Positions 33,942-45,169 of a stretch of 64,000 bases of DNA are shown in pieces; position 1 is the stretch's first letter; every line of letters starts with the position of its first letter. Source of the stretch: Darksidea phi (Eukaryota; Ascomycota; Dothideomycetes; Pleosporales; Lentitheciaceae); NCBI GenBank assembly GCA_030770425.1, contig JASJFT010000125.1, positions 62,001-126,000 of the forward strand, in the 5' to 3' direction. A model generated the notes under the pieces. The model searched no databases. It worked only from the letters and a program-made list of their open reading frames with translations, and had not been told where the DNA came from. The position numbers and the translations under genes are program-made.

Positions 33942-36338
33942 TGGGGTGTTGGAGTTATGGTATTGGGTTTTTAGGAGAGGTGTTGTGTAAGAGATTAGTT
34001 TATGGGATAGGTGATGTGGGTATCAAGAAGTGTGTGAGAATATGGGAGGAAGCCGGCAAGGCAATCCGTCCCAGATCTTAAATACCATTCCATGGCCCAG
34101 GTTGCTCTGACGTGGTACGGCGGTCGGTGGAGAAGGGTTTGATCCATTTCAACGCCGCACGTTAACGTGTAGTCGCAGGAGGATGCAAGGTAAGAAGATG
34201 GCCGACACGCACGGAAAGGAATCGGCGACCGACCCGCGCTAGTGGAGATACTCTTCGGCTCCGACGCGGCTCGGCTTTGTCAGCGGCCGGCCAGCCTGAC
34301 CATGAAATGACTTGTCTCAAAGCAAAGTAATTCACGCGAGTACTTGAATGTCAATTTCTTGTATGAACATTGCGTTGGGTAGTCTCATCCACGCAACTGA
34401 TGCCCCATCGAACACCCCTTATGTCCACCACTCCACCCTATCATCCTTGTCCTTCACTCCACCCCTCCACAAGAATCTCATCTTAACCGCCCCCTTGCCA
34501 TCCCCGGTCTCACTCTCAACCTCCGTTAGCTTAGCAAAATGTCTGTCTTCCCTCGATCTGGACTCAGAATAACCCTCAACACCCTCTCCTCCTGCGCAAA
34601 CACTTGTAGCGCATCCCAGTCTGCCTTTGAAACTTCCCTGTCTATGGTAATAATAGGCTTATTGTGGCTATCGTATTGTGCGATGACAGGGACGTAGATA
34701 TGGAAGTTATCTTGTCTCGATTCGAGGGCATTTTTTTCAGTGCCTTATTTCGAGGTTGATATCTAAGATAGCGGTCCATCCACCTCGCTGTACACCGAGT
34801 ATTCATCATGAAAGTTGTGAAAATGTCGCTGGCTGGAGAGTGAAAGTGACACAAGGGAGAAAGATTTGCGAATTCACACACCCCTCGTCGTTTGTACATC
34901 TGTTCAAACGCCCATCTGGGAGCTGCTTCATCGCTAGGTTTATAATTTTGTTCATGAGCGGCATTTAATACTTGGGGCGAAGAGGATTTCTGTGTCACCT
35001 TGAACTGCTACGTTTGGTCAAAGTTTAGACCCCATTTATAGTCCGTCCCTGACCTGAGATAGTGGAGATTCCCATAACAGCGCTACAACCATACCAAAGG
35101 TGAGTCAACCACTTGATGTTGCAGAATCAGCCTAGATAAACCTCGAACCGTCGTAGCAACCCTCCAAAGTAAAGTGGATGTCGTTGTTGAGAGCTTTAAC
35201 CATAGTGAATAAGCCGCTCAAAAGCCCGACACCAAGCCTCTTCACGCACATGCCTACCGAACATCTAGCGACGTGCGGCTAATGTCTTATTCGTGAGCCT
35301 GCTTGTAATCCACGTGATATTTGTTGATGTCCTTGGCGGAGAGGTCTTAGAGCGCGGCTTAGGTCCTTTCGGTTGCGGTATGGGCTTTCTTCTCGGCTTT
35401 AGTGGAATGGGGACCCTGGGCTTAGTGCATATGCTGCCTTTTTACGACGTCCTCCATCTGGAACGTGTCAAGGTTAATGTGTTTTGTCAATATTGGAGGG
35501 CATAGCATGTCGTCTGCAGATCGGCTGCTGTGTTCTCCGAGGCTTGTAGTTTACTAGCGGTAGACGGGGTTCCCAATGCACCTCCGGTTTTTAATGATAT
35601 AGTCGAATTGGAGATACAAAGTACAAACTATAGAGGAGGTTGTAGACAAATGTAGCTCTCAAGCTCGAAGGTATTGGATAGCTAGCTACCGTCCGTAATA
35701 CTAAGAGTACATGCATGGGAGCAGCAATTGTGGAGCTTAGTAAACGCGCGTTGCCTGTACTGCTAAGTGACTACAAACACCACACGCGCCGACAAATTGA
35801 ATGATCTTTCTCGTAGTTACGAAAGCCAGACAAATGATACTCTCACGTAAGCCTACGAATCAGCTTTTCCCTACCAAATCCGGCAACTTAACAACACCAC
35901 ACCGGCCGATCAATCTCTTCCGCACCATCCTACGACCATCAACAACAACACTAGCCGCTACACCTGTTAGCGTACTCTTATTCCCAATTGTTACAGCTTT
36001 AGTCCTCGCTTTTATCATGACAACCTTCAACCTCCGCGTACCTATCAAAAACCTCAAGTCACCATAAGCATTGCATCCCATAGTGATATACACGATGGTG
36101 TCTACTTCACGCCTTGAACTGTCGATGGAGGAGACTTCGATTGTGGGGCGGCGGAGGCGAGGAGGGTCTTTTAACGAGTGTAGGGTGTCAGGATAGCTAT
36201 AAATGGAGGTGATTTAGAAGATCCGGGGTAGGGGATGTATCGCTGGCGGGTGGCCATGTTGTTAGGAGTTGCATAGCTTGTTTGCGGAGCTCAACTTGGC
36301 CTGCATTGGATTTTGTTTAACGACCTAAATCTTCAGGC
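33942..36338. other. Gene-poor region of 2.4 kb
   Basis: No intact gene and no recognisable motif. Short ORFs on both strands lack family features. The first ~400 bp should hold the promoter of the monooxygenase. The rest adjoins a helicase relic and may be decayed DNA of the same origin. Confidence 0.45.
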
Positions 36339-37010
36339 CTAGCGCACTCGATCCAAATCATTGTGTTGTTCTCCGGTCAAGGAGACTGATGGTGCAAGTG
36401 CTCTACTATAGTCCGTTATAGTGGCATTCAGCCTGCCTTCATAAAACTTCGTTGAGCTGAATCGCAAATGAAGCGATGTATGCGGTACTGGTGTGCGGAG
36501 TATGACTTTCGCGACACCTCTCTGCGGAAGATTGTAGTAGCACTTTGCTAAACTGTGGCGTAGGGTTGGACGTGATCTCCGCCTAGCATCGCAGGCGTGC
36601 AACCTTTAACAAGTGGAACTGGGGTCGGGGGCTCCGTTAATTGGGATGCTTCATTTACAGTGGCGATATCGAAGCTTTCGGTGCGAAGCAAGCCCAGTGC
36701 AACCCCGATACAAGTCGTGAAGATAGGATGGGTGTCTTTAACGCGTTTCTGCATTTCGCAACGAGCGGGGACACTTGCGCCGAGATCTTTGCCGGGCATG
36801 GCGTCGCAAGTGTGTGAACGTAGGTGTAGAGCGACCTTCGAGAGCTACTCGTAAAATAGTACATATTACTACGAAGACGTAAGGAAATGCGAATTGCAAG
36901 CTTACCTGAGTGGAATGGCACCACTCGTTCTCGTATCGAAGTTGTTGACAAGCCCTCAGTAGGTTGTCCACTGCATTGTGCGTTGGTGCAGTAACCAACA
37001 ACTGGGTTCG
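36339..37010 (-). pseudogene. Relic of a superfamily 1 (UPF1/ZGRF1-like) RNA/DNA helicase
   Basis: Helicase motifs appear in correct order on the minus strand but in different frames. Motif Ia-like LLVTAPTHNAVDNLLR lies near 36950-37003, next to a possible splice donor. Then TCIGVALGLLRTESFDIATV leads to NEASQLTEP (motif II, with Asn in place of the expected Asp) and PLVKGCTPAMLGGDHVQ (motif III) at about 36570-36700. Around 36400-36500, LRFSSTKFYEGRL matches the conserved block after the QYRMHP motif. A stop and altered P-loop (IRGGPK) precede motif Ia. It cannot encode a working helicase; how far it extends beyond 37010 is unclear. Confidence 0.65.
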
Positions 37011-37972
37011 TATTACGAAATACAGCTCTCACTTCGGACCTCCGCGTATCGGTAAGACGCTTGCGCAAAGTACGCTCTTTATGTTCGGGTGGAAGTGCGA
37101 GGCGATCTACGCACTCGAGAAGAGTGGTCCAAAACTTTTGGCTTTGTTGCCCACCGATTTGAGTTTTGACAGGTCGCCCATAGCCTCGATCTTGCCGAAA
37201 TCTCCTCTGAAGCGACATACATGAAGCAAGCTCTGGGCTTCAGCGGGGTGTTCGAACGCCCAAAGAAATGCTCCTGGATTTCGTTTGGCTTGATACTAGT
37301 AGTAAGTTGCCTTGTGATGTATTCGCTGTGCTCTCCGCAACTAGCCAAGCGTGGCACGTCCTCTGATGACTTCGCAGGCTATCAAAGGCGAAAGCCTGCA
37401 AGAGAAATCAAGTTAAATTTTTCCAAGGGTTCCGTCCGCGTGACGCAGTTAGATGGTGCGCTCTCGAGGCGCAGGGCGATCTCTTGCTTTATTTCCGAGG
37501 AAAAAACAGACAAGCACTGGCGAGTCCAGCGGCATTTTGGATTGCGGAAAGTTGGTAACAAAGTAAATCCAAGAACCCTTGTCTGGGTCGCTTCTGTCCT
37601 GGAGAAATGGTGCGGAAAGAGCGCAGTTTACTCATAGTGGCTGCGAATAATGGTGGCAGAATGGGTGTTCGACTTCGAAGTATAGCTGAGAAAGAGTCCT
37701 TGTCAAGCTTAGTAGCGAGTCAAAGTCATCCACGGATCATGACGCTCTTGACACGCAAAAAGAAAAATACTCTCGCTGCGGAAGCAGCTGACGCGATCGC
37801 TAGGTGTTCGACGCGTGATGAAGCTGTAACGGTGCCCAATGTGATTCGTGAGGGGCTTGCATACTCGACGTTGCACGAGTACGCCACAACTGGGCAGCCG
37901 TTCGAATGACTGATCTCAGATAAGAGATATAGCTACCTATTTGCTCCTATTCAGTCCCCATCGCTCGAACAA
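37011..37972. other. Decayed or noncoding gap
   Basis: Plus-strand ORFs of 138 codons (37221-37637) and 100 codons (37607-37909) overlap minus-strand ORFs and match no family I know. It may hold the N-terminal part of the helicase relic on the minus strand. Confidence 0.35.
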
Positions 37973-38590
37973 ATGGCACGAGAAGCGGCCCAAAGTCGAT
38001 GCCTCTACATCATCGGGGCTCGGTGCACGGGAACGACGACGCTTGTCAACGCACTCGAAAACGAATTCCATCGCAAAAACCTAGCTCAGTCCGAACGAGG
38101 TGTCACAAAGCCATTGATCATCCGGGAAGTCGCGCAAACAGTGCTGAAAGAATGCGGTGCAGCCCCAACGACATCGCTACGTTACCGTCTCGCGTGCTTG
38201 AGCCATAAGAGCACAGTCTAGACGCTCAAGATGATGCCGAAACAGCTGCAATCTCCCAAGAATCTATGCGGCCGCTCCGGCCCCAATCCCATTGTGGATG
38301 CGCAACTCTCCGTCGGCGTGGAAGCAGCGAGTAAGATGCTGGCGACGGAGAAGTGGAAAGAGCTCAAACGGCGTATGAAGGCAGGTATCGTGATGCTCTG
38401 CGAAGCTGGGTGCAGCTAACCGGTTGACGATGGAACGAGGCTGATGCTGGATGGGATGGAAGAGTGGTTGCGCATGGACGGCGCGTTCTGGACGCTGCTT
38501 GCTGTTCGAGGAGTTGGCTATACTATAGTCGCAATGAATAGGGTCAGTCTTGAAGAGTGTGTAGAGTTTGTACAAGAGCAACTAAGCTAG
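37973..38590 (+). pseudogene. Relic of an AAA-type (NadR-like) P-loop ATPase domain protein
   Basis: From ATG 37973, RCLYIIGARCTGTTTLVNAL is a Walker A site with Thr replacing the essential Lys of GxxxxGKT. PLIIREVAQTVLKECG follows in frame, then the family text jumps to another frame (NDIATLPSRVLEP, stop, LDAQDDAETAAISQES), returns to the first frame (GRSGPNPIVDAQ to VMLCEAGC), meets a TAA at about 38417-38419 and continues PVDDGTRLM to VEFVQEQLS and TAG 38588-38590. Two compensating frameshifts, two or more stops and the lost Lys make this a dead copy of a fungal AAA-domain ATPase gene. Confidence 0.65.
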
Positions 38591-38845
38591 ACGAAGCCGC
38601 TCTATGTGGCATCGTGGTGAGTTATTATCGCTTGCGCAATGAACGACCGCAGACGCCAAGGGTTTCGGCTCGTCGTTTTCCCGTCCATCCGAGTTGTGAG
38701 GAAAGCTTGGTTTCCTTTACTCATGGCTATACTCACAACTTAAATTATAATTTTCTATGGGAAATGCCTTAGAGTTGCTGTGGTTTTATTACCCTAACAT
38801 TATCGCGTAAGCTTCATACGTCTTATGAGCTGTCAAATGCATCCT

Positions 38846-40497
38846 TCAAACATGCTTCGTAAACTCAGACAGCTGCCGCCACTTCTCCCCGTACCGCAGA
38901 GTCACAACTGGTATCACCGCAACACTCAAGCTCAGCACTCCCAAACAGGTGAACCCCAACCCATACCCTAGATTATCCGCCAGTGGTCCAGCAGCAAGTG
39001 GCAAGAACGTCCCCATAAGACACCTCGTCACAATGACGCCTGTCATAGCACTCGCCGAGTACGGCCCAAAGGCATCTACGACGTATGCCGAGAGTGGTAT
39101 CATGGTCAGCAAGAGATTGAAGCCCAGCAGCCCTACCGACAATAGAAGTAACGGGACCGGTAGGCCGAGCTGCGCAATCCATCCGTAGGCTGTTACCGCA
39201 ACAGGGAGGAATGTTGCACCGATGACGGCCATAGGGAGCCTGTACTCTGGCTTTCCGTGAGTGTCTGAGGAACCGCGGAGGTGGATGTAGATCCGGTCTA
39301 GGCTGAAATTGCAGAGGAGGACACTACAGAAGGATCCGGCGCCTGGAGGTGTTAGTAGTGCGCTTCTCTAAGTGATATACAGGATGAACTTACTGAACGA
39401 GATAAACGCCAATCCAGTCTGCGCCGGCGCGAACCCGTACTCCTTCTGCAATATGTTCGGAAGCGAAATAGACATGACATAAAAGTAGCTAAATGCCACC
39501 GAGCCGAACAACGAAAGCAGTAAAAGTACCCTAGAGCCGAATAACACGGTAAAAGGCCTTGTAATCGAATGCAATAGTTTCATCATGTTCTGATGCCTCC
39601 TATTTCCTTCGCCCATATCCGCAAACTCGCCACATTCCCGTTGCAGCCTCGCGGCTCTCCGTCTCAAGATGCTCATCTTGTACGTTTCTCGAAAGCACGT
39701 GAGAAACAAAACCTCGCAGCAGACCGCCAACCCCGCAGCAATGAAAAGTACCTGCCTCCATCCCAACGTCTGCGCAATCGCTCCACTAATCGCTGGCCCA
39801 ATAGCACCCCCAACAAGCGGCGCTAGCATAACCAGACTCATAGCAGACCCTCTCTTTTCAGACTCAAACATGTCGCCGATGATTGCGGGGTTGAGCACGG
39901 CCGCCGCAACGGAGAGACCCGTAAGCATCCTAGCCACAATAAAGAGCTGCGTGCTCTGGCTAGTAGCAGCGAGAATAGTGGATAGGATGAAAACAATGTT
40001 ACAACCGTTCATGACAGGGTAACGGCCAAACACCTCGGATAGCGGGGCGATGAGCAGAGGACCTGCTGCTTCGCCTAGTTCCCATATGGTAACGAGGAGG
40101 GCACTGGTAGAGGATGGGGAGTCGTTGTTGCCAGAGAGGTCCGAAACTATGCGACTTGCTACTGGCACGATGCCAATGCATGTAAAGGTCCTAGATGTCT
40201 CGTTAGTCCTTAGACGTCTATGTTAGGCTGTAGTAGAGTAATTTACACGGTGAACGCCATTGAAGCTAGCAACAGCACAATACACCACTTGAAGCCCGCC
40301 GCCCATTCTCTAGGATTTTCGAGGTCTCCATCTTCAAAATCGAGAAAAACCTCATCTTGCTTTACGAGCAATCCGTATTCGGGATCCTGGGGGGTTGGTG
40401 TGAGCAACGGTTGTTGCTCATCTGCGACGATATTCATCGTGGCTGGTCTTCCGCCTGAATTTGAACCGAGAAGTGGCAGATGGGATTGAAGGTTCAA
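38846..40497 (-). CDS. MFS transporter, DHA1-like
   Basis: Membrane transporter of the major facilitator superfamily. Exons 40247-40497, 39394-40190 and 38846-39342 give 514 residues. The cytoplasmic N-terminus is acidic and followed by NPREWAAGFKW and helix 1 (CIVLLLASMAFTV). Motif A-like APLSEVFGRYPVM, RMLTGLSVAAAVLNPAIIGD and motif C-type PLVGGAIGPAISG are visible, as in fungal DHA1 multidrug and mycotoxin exporters. The first intron splits a Val codon at GT|GTAAAT. Met21 (40437) is an alternative start. Isolated between relic DNA and an unknown ORF, so its substrate has no context. Confidence 0.92.
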
Positions 40498-41094
40498 GCA
40501 TTTGTAGAAAACTTTTTTTTCTAGGCACTGCTATCGTATGCGGGGAAGTGGCGGCTTGCATATGTAAGCACGCCCTTAGTTTATTGCTGATGCATTAGCG
40601 CTGAACTGTACGGTCGGCATCAGCGTTACCGAAACCGAATTATCAAACTCAGGGTTGTGGCAGTGTTTACTTATCCGATAGTGTGGCTGTGTGGAGCCTT
40701 CGTGATGCGCTCGGGATATCATAAAATCCGGCTCCGGATTGGGAAGGCCCGGGCGCTCGTTCAGTCAACTAACGCGTCGACACAGCCGCCGTATAACTTC
40801 GAGATACGATCCAACGTACAACCATGTCTACTCCGAAAGCTTGCGTAACATAGAGGTAGCCTATAACGTCGCCTTCAAGCTCCGCAGACCCATTGTTGGT
40901 ATCGCCGCTAATCGAATAAAAGATTTGTTCAAGCCCATTACGTCCTTATGCTTCTCGAGCCCATCACAGCCGATCCATATACCGTTCACGAGGTAGGGCC
41001 TCTCACCATCGGCTCATCATAATTCATTGTCACTGATGAATAGCTTTTACAGCTCAACTCAGGTGGTACACTTGGTCGATAAAAGCGGACTCGT
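40498..41094. other. Intergenic gap
   Basis: Promoter region of the MFS gene and upstream flank of the unknown ORF at 41095; no motif or gene recognised. A T9 run lies at about 40513-40521. Confidence 0.45.
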
Positions 41095-41919
41095 TTGCCC
41101 GGCGCGATGACAATGCCACGATCTATGGAGCCCCATTCGATGGATGATTATTACACTATAGAAGAAATCACAGAGATGTGGCGCCAGTACAACAAGGAAC
41201 GAACCGAATGGAATTTTCAACAACATGAAGAATGGCGTTTGTTCCTATACTGTCAGTGTCTCGCCCGAGATAGACGCTACAAGCAGAAGACACTTTCGGA
41301 ATATCTCCCTGACACCCAGTGGATATTCTTGGGTCTCTGCGTGGCCTTTATGGAGATACTAGATAACTATGAAACTATCTTCAGGTGCGCAGTGTGGTCA
41401 AAGGATTATATCTATGAATTCGTTTGCCCGGAGTGCTCGAGACTCGGGATCACATTAATCACGATGGGAACTTTGTTCGGTTTAGGATGCCTCGTGCACT
41501 CATCATATGTGGTATTATTGGCAATTTGGAAACACAAACGATGGTTACCTTTGGCATTTGCCCTGATTTGGACGACCGGATGCCTGTTGGATGGAGTGCA
41601 GCAGCTTTACAAAGCTGGTCAGGATAGTATATCGTTAAAAGTGGACAAGCATAGGATCGCCCATGGGTACAAGACTGTCTCAATCATATGTTATGTAATC
41701 AAGCAATTCTCCGCTTCCTTTAATGGAGTCAGGTGTGGTACTCTAATGATAACCTGTAGATACCTGAAAACCAGCAATGAAATATTGACTGTACACCTCC
41801 TAAAGTACCATAGTTGCGCAATGCAGCTTTTCCTCGGGAAAAATAAGCTACTTACGGGAACGAAGTCGAGTAATACCCGTATATTCAGCGATACGAGGAA
41901 GCGAAGTAGCGAGGCTTAG
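41095..41919 (+). CDS. Hypothetical protein with predicted membrane segments
   Basis: Uninterrupted ORF of 274 codons. I do not recognise the family. The first 75 residues are charged (EEITEMWRQYNKERTEW), then hydrophobic stretches follow: WIFLGLCVAFMEI, LGITLITMGTLFGLGCLV with YVVLLAIW, and WLPLAFALIWTTGCLL. The last ~90 residues are polar and lack a conserved look; a missed intron near 41735 or a degraded 3' end is possible. Internal starts at Met6 or Met16 are equally possible. Could be a lineage-specific membrane protein or part of one. Confidence 0.4.
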   Translation: MPGAMTMPRSMEPHSMDDYYTIEEITEMWRQYNKERTEWNFQQHEEWRLFLYCQCLARDRRYKQKTLSEYLPDTQWIFLGLCVAFMEILDNYETIFRCAVWSKDYIYEFVCPECSRLGITLITMGTLFGLGCLVHSSYVVLLAIWKHKRWLPLAFALIWTTGCLLDGVQQLYKAGQDSISLKVDKHRIAHGYKTVSIICYVIKQFSASFNGVRCGTLMITCRYLKTSNEILTVHLLKYHSCAMQLFLGKNKLLTGTKSSNTRIFSDTRKRSSEA

Positions 41920-42791
41920 ATTAAGCCAATCCTAAAGATAATTATAGTTTAGATATGTCGTGTAAGAAAAGTAGGTGCTTAAATTTTATGGCGTGCTCTA
42001 CCGAGGACTTAAACGTATGCGGTAGAGTTATTGATGTTCTCTCCGTCGAATCTTTGAAAAATTTACACGTGGTACGTCAAGTTCCCAATGGGGTATTTTA
42101 GACGGCTTTACTACGGATATGGCGCGTCCGGTCCATGTCTCAACAAAAGGACCGATTTTCCGTACATGAGGCTCATCCTTTCCCCCGCACAACCCAGTTC
42201 CCTCAATATTGGGTTTTCATCCAAGAGTTCCTGGGCTACCCTAGATAAGTCCTACTGTAATAGTTCATAATAATCCCTGATCGCGTTTTTAAAATTCTCA
42301 CGTTTAATCACACGTGGTGTCATCTTAGAAATGTGGAGTAGACCAAGGGATAGTAAGCAAGGAATTGCAATCTTGGCTATTTGCGCTGTCAATTCATGCA
42401 TAATACTATTACGGTCTGTCAAAACAAATACCGTCAACTTTTGTTCATGTGCGCGTTGACTAGTCCACTTTCAGCGCTAGTCCAATGTGTATCCAAGCAG
42501 ATCGACTTTTGAAACGTCTTCAATGCATCATGACAGGCTATTTTTCATCTACTTATCGAGCATTCGCAGCGTAGATGTTTTCCTTGGGCGAAGCTTGGCG
42601 ATGGATTCCAAACTGTAAAGGGCCGAGCAGACTGTTTCAGGTGGCGACTAGATAAATGTCGTGCATGAGCCCGGGAAGATAATGCGGCATGAAAGGGTAC
42701 ACGGCATGAAAGGGTACACTTGCTTCATCCTTAGATTCTCGCTTCCTTTCCCCAAGTGCTGTATACGTTTTCCAATTTACATTCTCCGGCC
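41920..42791. other. Intergenic gap
   Basis: A minus-strand ORF of 61 codons (42252-42437) reads protein-like (LTAQIAKIAIPCLLSLGLLHI) but has no continuation or family match. A tandem duplication of about 16 bp reading GCATGAAAGGGTACAC occurs at about 42686-42719. The promoter of the receptor gene is expected here. Confidence 0.4.
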
Positions 42792-44388
42792 ATGGTCGTA
42801 CTCGCTGTCGCGATCCCAACATTGGTCGGCAGCATCTGCTCCTTGACTGCTGCGTCTTTCATTCTTGTCTGTTATTGTATTTTCCCTTTCAAGGCGCACT
42901 TTCGCCATATTCTAATCTTAAACCTTGCCACAGCAGGTATGAACGCCATACCTTTGCATCCCGCCTTGAAAGTTGGAGCTAATAGAAAGACTAGATTATA
43001 TAAATGCCCTGAACAACTCAATCTCTGGTATCTACTCTATAGCCAGAGGCAGCATTCCGAATGGGACGTTATGCACGGTCAATGGGTTCATTGGGCAGCT
43101 TTCAGTCCAGGTGCGTAATTAAGCTGAATTTTTGCGACGACAAGTTACCCTAACATCAGTTCTTTAGGGGACAGATTTCTCGATTCTCCTGATTGCCTTC
43201 ATCACAGTCTTCGTATTGAAGTCGCCGCGATTCCTTCCTGATACATCAGTGCGCAGCCATATACTTCTAAGTCTTGGTGTTTGGATCGTCCCTCTCACTA
43301 CAAGTGACTCATTCCCCACCTCTACCCTATCCTCAATGGCTTACAAGGATTTCAGGTACTACAGCGCTTGCATTGAAGGCTTACGGTCCCGTGAGTGGCA
43401 ATTGGTGCTGGATCCGAGCCGATCGAGCCGACTTGCGATATTCACTCACCCATGGCTGGCGCATGGGCATCATCATCACCACAATTGGGCTTTATACATA
43501 TCTATTTTTCTACTTTCGACAGGTATTTGGTGTTGAACAACGTCCAAGCACAATGTCGACGAAGGGGGATGTCACATATCATACTATGAATGTGATGGGA
43601 AATCCACAGCAGTTTGACGGCAGTGTGCAATCGCCCCTTCCGTTGAAGTCGGAAGACCATAAGAGAAAATCCGCGGATGTGGGTCCATTCGAGCTTCCCA
43701 CAGTGTCGCAAAAGCAAGAGGATATTGAAGCAAGTCGAAAGCAGTCCGAGAATGCCGGATCTCACCAAGCAAATCAGCAAGCATTAGGTGAATTGACGGG
43801 AGAATTCTCCGTGAATGAGCTGGAAGGAGACTTTCCCACAAATAAATCGAACGCAGATCTTCTACGTGAGCTTATTTAGAGAAATCCCCCCACATTGGAT
43901 GGAGAAGACATTGCTAATATGAGTTAGCAACCTACGAAGTAGTTGGTGACATGGAATCGAGAGACTTACTTGCCGCGGCCTGGGCCACCAATCCCTCCTC
44001 CTACAACGGCAGAAAACAACATCCCACGGGAAGTCACAGTGAGTCAGCCGAGTCCGATTCCAAATCAGATCTGGGTGTCGAAATCGGCGACATTGCCAGT
44101 AGGCAGCCAAAGCAAGCTACGGATTTTGCGTCAATGAATAGAGCCCGCAACAAGAAGGTCCAGCGAGCGCTTCTTCTCAACGCGTATCCTATTGCATACG
44201 TGCTTCTATGGCTGCCAGGGCTGATTAATCGCTTCGTGGAACTGAGCACTGGAAAGCCCAGTCTCGTGCTCCAAGTGCTGCAAAGCAGTACGCAGTTTGT
44301 GGGTGTGGCGAATGCAATCACCTACGGGTTCAACGAGAGGGTTCGGCGGCGTGTGCGCAACTATTTCAACAATCGAGGGCGACGCTGA
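42792..44388 (+). CDS. Git3-like G-protein-coupled receptor
   Basis: Seven-helix receptor of the fungal Git3/Gpr1 (nutrient or cAMP-receptor-like) type, expected to signal through a G-alpha and cAMP. Exons 42792-42936, 42986-43110, 43168-43303, 43356-43865 and 43928-44388 give 458 residues. Helices 1-5 are encoded up to about residue 180: AVAIPTLVGSICSLTAASFIL, NLATAERLDYINALNNSISG, CTVNGFIGQLSVQGTDFSIL, a KAYGPVSGNWCWI extracellular loop and MGIIITTIGLYTYLFFYF. A long cytoplasmic loop (~190 residues, Ser/Glu/Gln-rich) separates these from the Git3_C-like helices 6-7 (ALLLNAYPIAYVLLWLPGLI and a final segment with NAITYGFNERVRRRV). All five exons keep frame. Confidence 0.85.
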
Positions 44389-45169
44389 GACGAATGGAGC
44401 ACCGGATGCAGGTTTCACTACAGGAAACCTTGGAAGGGCATAGTTCATCGTTCGATTGTAGCCTAAACCGACTCAGATGAAGAAATATAGCAAGAAGCAA
44501 GCCTTTTCCCGCACTGGTGCATACTTCACCTTGATTGAAGTCAAGACGCCCTTCTCGCATCTCACATGAGGGTGGCTGAACACTGCTGTCTGGGATGCAG
44601 CACCGCGAAGGGCACCGGCCTGCAATTCTGGCGTTCTCCTGCTAACTAGCCTCCTACTTTCGTCAAACAACACAAAATCCTCATAATTTGATTCGAGGTG
44701 CTTTTTGGCTTACCATTCGGTCTAGTGGCGACCGAACTCGACGCACGCGACAGCCTTTCGCCTCGTCTCACCACCCGGGGGCTAACCAATTCCCCTCCGC
44801 TTTAATAGTGACTAAACCTTCCAATTAATTCCAGACTTCCACGCAAGTGACTGCTAGAATTCCGAGGTTCACTAAGAACCTTGTAGCTTGTTTGGTCGAC
44901 CGTTCTTCTAACATCGAGCGTATTTTGTTCTAGTGAATGCGCAACACCAGCTTGCATCGAGATCTCGTAGCACAATTCCGCAGTTGCAAAAACTAACCGC
45001 ATGGGCCGTACCAGTAGATTATATAACAGTTATACGTTGCGGGCTTCCCTAGCCCACTACAGTTGGACTTTTTATCTTGCCTAAACACGTCTACGAAAGC
45101 CGCAGAAACAATGAGCGGTTTTAAGGGTCTCGTTTTCTCCGGAATTACATAAACTGACTCCCTAAACTA
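44389..45169. other. Intergenic gap
   Basis: Between the 3' ends of two convergent genes; no gene or motif found. Confidence 0.5.

Noticed and set aside
42252..42437. 61-codon minus-strand ORF with hydrophobic middle
   Set aside because: No flanking exons join in frame and no family match; I considered a decayed transposase but saw no motif.
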